Below, piece by piece: positions 7,503 through 10,620 of a stretch of DNA of 10,620 nt. The number at the start of each line of letters is the position of its first letter. Position 1 is the stretch's first letter. The position numbers were made by a program, and so were the translations under genes. The notes below the pieces were generated by a model. It was not told the origin of the DNA. It ran no database searches and worked only from the letters and a program-made list of their open reading frames with translations. This DNA is from Atopobiaceae bacterium (lineage in GTDB: Bacteria > Actinomycetota > Coriobacteriia > Coriobacteriales > Atopobiaceae), in NCBI GenBank assembly GCA_017510875.1, contig JAFWLX010000284.1:1-10620 (forward strand), given 5' to 3'.

Positions 7503-7684
7503 GCTATGACCGGCAGTCGGCTGTACGCCACACAAGCACAAAACAGCGTCATTCCGGGGTACTGGCCAAATCCAGACACGGTATCGTCTTGTGGGACACA
7601 TTCGTCCCATAAAATAAGGGATGGTGGGGACTGGAAGGCTTCTACCTGCGTATCTGGGCATTGCTATGACTGGGCCACAGGCAA
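7503..7684. other. Gene-free stretch with a 6-bp inverted repeat
   Basis: No convincing gene is present on either strand. TGGGAC (7592-7597) and GTCCCA (7604-7609) form a hairpin with a 6-base loop, flanked by AAAATAAG. TTGCTATGAC occurs at 7501-7510 and again at 7661-7670, each followed by C/T and GG. Nothing else could be supported. Confidence 0.4.
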
Positions 7685-7721
7685 CAAAAAAGGTCGGAAG
7701 CTGTGCCTCCGACCTCGTTTT
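7685..7721 (-). terminator. Terminator of tRNA-Val, possibly bidirectional
   Basis: The 8-bp perfect stem AGGTCGGA (7691-7698) / TCCGACCT (7708-7715) has a 9-base loop. On the minus strand it is followed by TTTTTTG directly after the stem, a classical rho-independent terminator just downstream of the tRNA-Val 3' end. On the plus strand CG then TTTTT follows, so it may also stop transcripts from the left. Confidence 0.85.
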
Positions 7722-7725
7722 TCTC

Positions 7726-7800
7726 TGGTGGGCGATGCTGGATTCGAACCAGCGACCCCATCCGTGTGAAGGATGTGCTCTACCCCTGAGCCAATCGCCC
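7726..7800 (-). tRNA. tRNA-Val, anticodon CAC
   Basis: A full cloverleaf reads on the minus strand. The acceptor GGGCGAT (7794-7800) pairs with ATCGCCC (7730-7736), the D-arm is GCTC/GAGC, and the anticodon stem is CATCC/GGATG with loop TTCACAC, which places anticodon CAC at 7766-7768. The T-arm is GCTGG TTCGAAT CCAGC. CCA is encoded (7726-7728). CAC reads GUG valine codons. The gene lies 56 bases after the stop of the minus-strand membrane protein and may be co-transcribed with it. TATCCT (minus strand, 7811-7816) is a possible -10 of its own, but no good -35 is seen. Confidence 0.97.
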
Positions 7801-7856
7801 GTGCAGAAGTAGGATAGCAGAACTCTCGCTTATTGTGTGCGAGAATTTGCGATTTT

Positions 7857-8240
7857 CTACTTCCTCAGCTGTTCCTTGACAATACGGCTGGCGATAACAA
7901 AGGCCGCAACGGCAATAACGCAAACAAGCACAGCAAGGCAAATCTGCGGCATCTGCACCTGACGAGCGCCTAGGTATACGAAGAAGCCCACCACCGCGGC
8001 TGCCAGCACAGTCAGCGCGAGTGCCTTGATCTTGATCTTGGAGGTGTTAGAGGGCACGTTGGCAAGTATCGCGGTGCGTACTCCGTAAATCATTGCCACA
8101 AGGCCTTCACCTGCGGTAACCCAAGCATCTACGTCAACCATAGTGCCCAAGGCCAGGACCAAGCCAAATACCAACGAGCCCAAGCCCACAAAGAGAGCGG
8201 CCAAGCTCGAGAGCTTAAGAAGTTTGCCTTCTGCGGTCAT
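7857..8240 (-). CDS. Small four-helix membrane protein of unknown function
   Basis: I do not recognise a named family. The 127-residue protein has four hydrophobic segments at about 12-33, 42-60, 73-91 and 99-118, short loops and a basic C-terminus (RIVKEQLRK). The loop between helices 2 and 3 is NVPSNTSKIKIK, and by the positive-inside rule would be cytosolic. No catalytic motif is visible. I prefer the ATG ending at 8240 because GGGAG lies 5-6 bases before it; the in-frame ATG ending at 8252, which adds MGDQ, has no obvious ribosome site. tRNA-Val lies downstream on the same strand. A 16-bp palindrome upstream suggests repressor control. Confidence 0.8.
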   Translation of the reverse strand: MTAEGKLLKLSSLAALFVGLGSLVFGLVLALGTMVDVDAWVTAGEGLVAMIYGVRTAILANVPSNTSKIKIKALALTVLAAAVVGFFVYLGARQVQMPQICLAVLVCVIAVAAFVIASRIVKEQLRK

Positions 8241-8257
8241 CTGATCTCCCATCTACA

Positions 8258-8278
8258 ATGTCTGCCCAGACATAGTAC
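8258..8278 (-). promoter_or_regulatory. Palindrome overlapping a candidate -10 element, possible operator
   Basis: ATGTCTGCCCAGACAT (8258-8273) is two perfect 7-base arms around CC. On the minus strand it directly follows TACTAT (8273-8278), a plausible -10, so the palindrome would cover the start of transcription of the small membrane protein gene. No good -35 was found, and a short transcript hairpin is the alternative reading. Confidence 0.35.
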
Positions 8279-8353
8279 CACCCATATCACTGGCAAGTCT
8301 TCCCAGATAATGTGATGTGCGACATTCAATTTCTAAAAAATCCAAATTCTCGC

Positions 8354-8381
8354 TTGACCTCACACGCCACTCTGGTAATAT
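8354..8381 (+). promoter_or_regulatory. Promoter of the tRNA-Ala / tRNA-Ile2 unit
   Basis: TTGACC (8354-8359, five of six consensus bases) and TAATAT (8376-8381) are separated by 16 bases. The expected start lies about 12 bases before the tRNA-Ala 5' end at 8401, as is usual for short-leader tRNA transcripts. The surrounding A/T-rich stretch (8325-8350) could act as an UP-like element. Confidence 0.6.
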
Positions 8382-8400
8382 ACCTCTTGCACCAACCCAC

Positions 8401-8476
8401 GGGGAATTAGCTCAGCTGGGAGAGCGCATGACTGGCAGTCATGAGGTCAGGGGTTCGATCCCCCTATTCTCCACCA
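8401..8476 (+). tRNA. tRNA-Ala, anticodon GGC
   Basis: The 76-base cloverleaf has acceptor GGGGAAT paired with ATTCTCC, which contains the G3:U70 pair that is the identity mark of alanine tRNA. The D-arm is GCTC/GAGC, the anticodon stem CATGA/TCATG with loop CTGGCAG (anticodon GGC at 8434-8436), and the T-arm AGGGG TTCGATC CCCCT. CCA is encoded at 8474-8476. It reads GCC and GCU codons. Confidence 0.97.
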
Positions 8477-8484
8477 TGATTACG

Positions 8485-8511
8485 AGGGCGGCGGCTAAAG
8501 GCCGTCGCCTT
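8485..8511 (+). other. Stable hairpin in the spacer between two tRNAs
   Basis: GGCGGCGGC (8487-8495) pairs with GCCGTCGCC (8501-8509) through one G-U pair, with loop TAAAG and two further outer pairs. It fills most of the 44-base spacer. No T-run follows, so a role in precursor folding or processing is more likely than termination; this is inference. Confidence 0.45.
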
Positions 8512-8520
8512 AATTGTAAC

Positions 8521-8596
8521 GGGCCTATGGCGCAACGGTTAGCGCAGGGGACTCATAATCCCTGGGTTGGGAGTTCGAATCTCTCTGGGCCCACCA
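8521..8596 (+). tRNA. CAU-anticodon tRNA, probably tRNA-Ile2 (lysidine type)
   Basis: The 76-base cloverleaf has acceptor GGGCCTA/TGGGCCC, D-arm GCGC/GCGC, anticodon stem GGGGA/TCCCT with loop CTCATAA (CAT at 8554-8556), T-arm GGGAG TTCGAAT CTCTC, and encoded CCA (8594-8596). A CAT gene can be initiator Met, elongator Met or Ile2, whose C34 becomes lysidine through TilS and then reads AUA. The full Watson-Crick 1-72 pair and the lack of three G-C pairs at the base of the anticodon stem argue against initiator. C4-G69 and C5-G68, reported as TilS recognition pairs in E. coli, are present, so Ile2 is favoured over elongator Met. Automatic callers may label it Met. Confidence 0.93.
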
Positions 8597-8605
8597 AATG
8601 TTCAG

Positions 8606-8637
8606 CAGGTCAGAGTCTGTCTCTGACCTGTTTTTTT
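8606..8637 (+). terminator. Rho-independent terminator of the tRNA unit
   Basis: A perfect 10-bp stem CAGGTCAGAG (8606-8615) / CTCTGACCTG (8621-8630) with a 5-base loop is followed at once by TTTTTTT (8631-8637). This is a textbook terminator 10 bases after the tRNA CCA end. The converging acetyltransferase gene ends 15 bases further on. Confidence 0.95.
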
Positions 8638-8651
8638 GCGCCGAGGAACCC

Positions 8652-9212
8652 CTAGATTCTAGGAATAGGGTTTTGGGATAGCACCCTCTCCATCAGCCAG
8701 CAATCCTCCTCTTTCCCCTCGTGGAGCTCGTGCGCAGGGAGTGACTTGACAATGCTGAACCCCGCTTTCTGATACGCACGAATCGCCCTGCCATTGCTCT
8801 TGCGAGGGTCGAGCAGGATGCGGTCCGCCCCCTTGCTCGTCTTCAGATACGCGGCCATCATCTGCAGAAACGCCGTGCCGATCCCATGGTTCCAGTAGTC
8901 GGGTTCGCCGATGAACAGGTCCATGGCATATACGACGTTGCCGTTGTCGGGATAGTCGTACTCGTCGAAGAGCTCCCCGCTCAGCTGGTAGACCTGTCCA
9001 TATCCTATGAGCTGGCCCCTGTACTCGATAATCATCCTGAAGCCGCTGGGAATCTCTTCCAGATAGTGGGCGGCCAGCGTCTCCATGGTGAACCTGACGT
9101 CTCGCCCCTCGTAGAACTCCAGCACCCTGTCGTCCGTCAGCCACTTCAGCATGAGGGGAAGATCGTCCTCCGTGAAGTCCCTGATCAGAATCGAGTCGCC
9201 CTCTATCCTCAT
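8652..9212 (-). CDS. GNAT acetyltransferase closely resembling AAC(6')-Ie-type aminoglycoside 6'-N-acetyltransferases
   Basis: GNAT enzymes transfer acetyl from acetyl-CoA to an amine. The 186-residue protein strongly resembles, from memory, the acetyltransferase half of the bifunctional Gram-positive enzyme AAC(6')-Ie/APH(2''). Shared stretches include LPLMLKWLTDDRVLEFYEGR (19-38), IIEYRGQLIGYGQVY (61-75), FIGEPDYWNHGIGT (100-113), AIRAYQKAGF (143-152) and LPAHELHEGKEEDCWLME (158-175). Asp98 in YAMDLF corresponds to the active-site Asp of that family, and HGIGT is the acetyl-CoA pyrophosphate loop. Unlike the bifunctional enzyme there is no kinase domain. GGTGAGG precedes the ATG at 9212. 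It lies 54 bases after the pyrophosphatase-like gene and is probably co-transcribed. Whether it acetylates aminoglycosides is not shown by sequence; a housekeeping substrate is possible. Confidence 0.9.
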   Translation of the reverse strand: MRIEGDSILIRDFTEDDLPLMLKWLTDDRVLEFYEGRDVRFTMETLAAHYLEEIPSGFRMIIEYRGQLIGYGQVYQLSGELFDEYDYPDNGNVVYAMDLFIGEPDYWNHGIGTAFLQMMAAYLKTSKGADRILLDPRKSNGRAIRAYQKAGFSIVKSLPAHELHEGKEEDCWLMERVLSQNPIPRI

Positions 9213-9266
9213 GTCCTCACCCCCGTACGCTACGACCCTTTCGCCCCACGCGCGGCGAGAGATGGT

Positions 9267-9602
9267 CTATCTGATGAGCTCTCCTTGGAAGTACTGCTCC
9301 TGGAAGCAAATCGCCCTAAGTATCTCGTCGTCCGAATAGTCCTTGTCATCCAGAGAGACAATCCACTTGTCCTCGGCGTCGTCGAAGCGATGGTAGACGG
9401 CTATCACCGTGCCCTCGAAGCTTGTGAGGGGCTCGTCCGCCCCCAGAACGTAGGCGTCCTGCTCCTCGCCGTCACCGGCGACTGTGCCTTCGACGTACCC
9501 GTAGTTGACGGGGTAGACCGTGTTGGGGTAGGCGGGATGTACGCTGCCCAGGGGGCGGTCTATCGTCCCGTGGACCAACGATCCGATGATGTCGTCTCCC
9601 AT
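9267..9602 (-). CDS. Short inorganic-pyrophosphatase-like protein
   Basis: At 111 residues this resembles the core of family I soluble inorganic pyrophosphatases, which hydrolyse PPi to phosphate. Seen are TIDRPLGSVHP (13-23), YPVNYGYVEGT (30-40), AGDGEEQDAYVLG (42-54) in place of the usual DGDPxDVLV signature, DDAEDKW (74-80), and FQEQYF (100-105). Two signature Asp (44 and 49) and a later Asp/Lys pair remain, but the middle Asp is Glu, and the N-terminal Lys/Glu/Arg substrate residues of classical enzymes have no clear counterpart. Short proteins of this kind occur in anaerobic Gram-positives under the pyrophosphatase name. The ATG ending at 9602 has AGGGA 7 bases upstream and begins where homologs should; an ATG ending at 9656 adds 18 residues that do not look like the family. 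Activity is uncertain. Confidence 0.75.
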   Translation of the reverse strand: MGDDIIGSLVHGTIDRPLGSVHPAYPNTVYPVNYGYVEGTVAGDGEEQDAYVLGADEPLTSFEGTVIAVYHRFDDAEDKWIVSLDDKDYSDDEILRAICFQEQYFQGELIR

Positions 9603-9682
9603 GACGTTGTCCCTATGGTCGCAAGTGGAAAGCCTCACCCATTGTATGGCACTCATGCATTGTGACAGGGGCTGAGGATGGG

Positions 9683-9859
9683 CTAGGGCACGACCTCAGG
9701 GATGTCGGTCGAGAGAATACCGTAGATGTAGTAGTCGCACCACGTGTTGACCATTTTGCCTTGATGCACCATGCCCTCGCGCCTGTACCCGCATTTCTTC
9801 AACATCCGCCACGAGGCGACGTTGCGAACGTCGACTTCCGCACAGAGCCGCCTAAGATC
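9683..9859 (-). pseudogene. C-terminal remnant of a RimJ/RimL-type GNAT acetyltransferase
   Basis: The minus strand encodes DLRRLCAEVDVRNVASWRML followed by KKCGYRREGM and then DYYIYGIL, ending at TAG 9683-9685. This is the typical last third of ribosomal-protein-type N-acetyltransferases (pattern Leu-Arg-Arg-Leu, Ala-x-Val, Asn-x-x-Ser, Lys-x-Gly-Tyr/Phe, Glu-Gly, Asp, Tyr). The frame stays open upstream, but the residues beyond about 9859 do not look like the family and no start with the acetyl-CoA loop is found. The N-terminal two thirds are therefore missing from the window. The stub lies just upstream of the pyrophosphatase-like gene, suggesting that the original minus-strand operon was cut here. 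Family assignment is fair; loss of function is inferred from truncation. Confidence 0.7.
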
Positions 9860-9946
9860 CCATGGGAATCGTTTGGGCTTAAAAAGCGAGGTGGGCGGCT
9901 TTCGCCGCCCCCTAGTGACCCCTACTAACGCATTGAGCGGTTTTAG
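9860..9946. other. Junction segment with a perfect hairpin between two gene stubs
   Basis: No gene is visible. GGGCGGC (9893-9899) and GCCGCCC (9904-9910) form a perfect hairpin with a TTTC loop. On the minus strand it is followed, after 7 bases, by TTTTT, so it could be a weak terminator. Next to it are GTGACC CCTACTAACGCATTGAGCGG and a T-rich run. It separates a minus-strand stub from a plus-strand stub, which suggests an insertion or deletion scar; this is inference. Confidence 0.4.
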
Positions 9947-10195
9947 GTTCGATTAGAGTATACCTACCTCAACCACAAATACCGCTCGCAATTCAGTGGA
10001 GGGCATTGGCGCCTTGGCACGTGACTGTTGGAGGAGTCGGACTACGACAGCCTGTACGAGTTCCTTGTGCAGCTGGGGGACGACGAGTTCGAAGGGTGCC
10101 CGGGAATCACGTACGATAACGGCAGGAAACATCTGTCGCAGCGCGTGGGTTCGAAGGAGTTTTTGCCATCGAGAAGCGAGCCGCGGGATAGATGA
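9947..10195 (+). pseudogene. Decayed gene of unknown family with in-frame TGA
   Basis: After a TAG at 9944-9946 the plus strand reads YTYLNHKYRSQFSGGHWRL, GT, then TGA at 10022-10024. It continues in the same frame with LLEESDYDSLYEFLVQLGDD, EFEGCPGITYDNGRKHLSQR and a weaker tail to TGA 10193-10195. Both halves have ordinary protein-like composition, so this looks like one gene broken by a point nonsense change. No start codon with a ribosome site is seen, so the 5' end is probably lost at the junction to the left. Near the end, a shift of one base after about 10145 would give GFEGVFAIEKRAAG and TAG 10189-10191, which looks more natural and suggests a further frameshift. I do not recognise the family. 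It ends 32 bases before the ADP-ribosylglycohydrolase gene. Confidence 0.6.
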
Positions 10196-10227
10196 TTACC
10201 CAAGGCCCTTAAGGAGTGTGATCAATC

Positions 10228-10620
10228 ATGCAGACGAAGACCATAGGCAGGTTACATGACGCAGTTTGGGGCGCCGCCGTTGGCGACGCGCTGGGAGTTC
10301 CCTACGAGTTCAAGGAGCGCGGCAGCTTCGAGTGTACGGGTATGGTTGGCTACGGCACGCACCATCAGCCCGCGGGTACCTGGAGCGACGACACGGCGCT
10401 CATGCTTGCCACCTGCGACAGCATCAAGCAATGTGGGCGTATCGACACCACCGACATGCTCGAGCGCTTCCGCAGCTGGTACAACCAGGGGGACTACACG
10501 CCGGACGGCAAGGTCTTTGACGTGGGCAACGCCACGGCCGAGGCGCTCTATACGGGCGAGGGCCTTACGGGGGAGTGGTCCAACGGCAACGGCTCGCTCA
10601 TGCGCATAGCCCCTCTGGCC
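10228..10620 (+). CDS. ADP-ribosylglycohydrolase (DraG family), N-terminal part
   Basis: DraG-family enzymes remove ADP-ribose from proteins or other acceptors in the cytosol using a di-metal centre. The gene starts at ATG 10228, with AAGGAG at 10211-10216, and runs off the right edge; 131 residues are visible. Diagnostic motifs are GAAVGDALGVPYEF (15-28), GTWSDDTALML (50-60) with the Ser-Asp-Asp-Thr metal ligands, FDVGNAT (97-103) and NGNGSLMRIAPL (119-130). These are in the family order and spacing, so the visible part is intact. Members include nitrogenase-reductase reactivators, but many act on unknown targets, and no matching ADP-ribosyltransferase is recognised in the window. The decayed gene immediately upstream could have been a partner, but this is only positional. 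Confidence 0.93.
   Translation, partial: MQTKTIGRLHDAVWGAAVGDALGVPYEFKERGSFECTGMVGYGTHHQPAGTWSDDTALMLATCDSIKQCGRIDTTDMLERFRSWYNQGDYTPDGKVFDVGNATAEALYTGEGLTGEWSNGNGSLMRIAPLA

Noticed and set aside
7143..7661. Minus-strand Ala/Thr-rich and Pro-rich frames opposite the Gly/Ser tail
   Set aside because: They are the reverse reading of the repetitive tail DNA and have no ribosome site; the plus-strand gene has a coherent domain layout.
8573..8596. tRNA 3' end as the attachment site of an integrated element carrying the accessory genes
   Set aside because: No second copy of the tRNA 3' end and no integrase are present in the window, so integration cannot be supported here.
8886..9928. Plus-strand open frames across the acetyltransferase and pyrophosphatase-like genes
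   Set aside because: They are shadows of minus-strand genes that have clear family motifs and ribosome sites.
10022..10024. TGA read as selenocysteine
   Set aside because: No redox-like context around the codon, no clear start codon, and signs of further decay downstream make a nonsense mutation simpler. I saw no convincing SECIS-like hairpin directly after it.
9996..10259. Plus-strand ATG frame of 87 codons, and further frames at 10256-10609
   Set aside because: Shifted frames over the decayed gene and the start of the ADP-ribosylglycohydrolase; Arg/Thr/Ser-rich without motifs.
1..10620. CRISPR array, intact insertion sequence or phage genes
   Set aside because: No regularly spaced repeats, transposase or phage structural motifs were seen on either strand.

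Overview
The window reads as a moderately high-GC actinobacterial chromosome. The order cdsA-dxr-rseP-ispG-proS, the RseP variant and the protein styles point to a Coriobacteriia-type host (Olsenella/Atopobium/Collinsella relatives). This placement is inference from gene order and sequence feel, not from a database match.

Region 1 (1-5946, plus strand) is a tight housekeeping operon. It holds the end of cdsA (CDP-diacylglycerol synthase), dxr and ispG (two steps of the MEP isoprenoid pathway), rseP (site-2 intramembrane protease) and proS (prolyl-tRNA synthetase). cdsA/dxr and dxr/rseP overlap by 4 bases, so translation is probably coupled. The cluster links phospholipid and isoprenoid precursor supply with envelope-stress proteolysis. 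A long imperfect inverted repeat follows proS.

Region 2 (5947-7725) holds one unrecognised single-pass membrane protein. It has an acidic cytoplasmic head, a folded external domain and a long Gly/Ser/Glu tail encoded in part by a 48-bp tandem repeat. A hairpin and about 180 bp without genes follow it.

Region 3 (7726-8637) is a tRNA neighbourhood. tRNA-Val(CAC) lies on the minus strand with its own terminator, downstream of a small four-helix membrane protein that has a palindrome at its probable promoter. tRNA-Ala(GGC) and a CAU tRNA, best read as the lysidine-type tRNA-Ile2, lie on the plus strand under a good promoter and a strong terminator.

Region 4 (8652-10620) is accessory and scarred. 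On the minus strand are an acetyltransferase strongly resembling AAC(6')-Ie-type aminoglycoside acetyltransferases, a short inorganic-pyrophosphatase-like protein, and the C-terminal stub of a second GNAT acetyltransferase. On the plus strand are a decayed gene with an in-frame TGA and then the start of an intact DraG-type ADP-ribosylglycohydrolase that runs off the window end. An 87-bp segment with a perfect hairpin separates the two gene stubs and may mark an old insertion or deletion junction.

I see no complete novel defence system, CRISPR array or intact mobile element. The most unusual features are the helix-turn-helix-like insertion inside RseP, the Gly/Ser-tailed surface protein, the AAC(6')-Ie relative, and the decayed gene beside the ADP-ribosylglycohydrolase.
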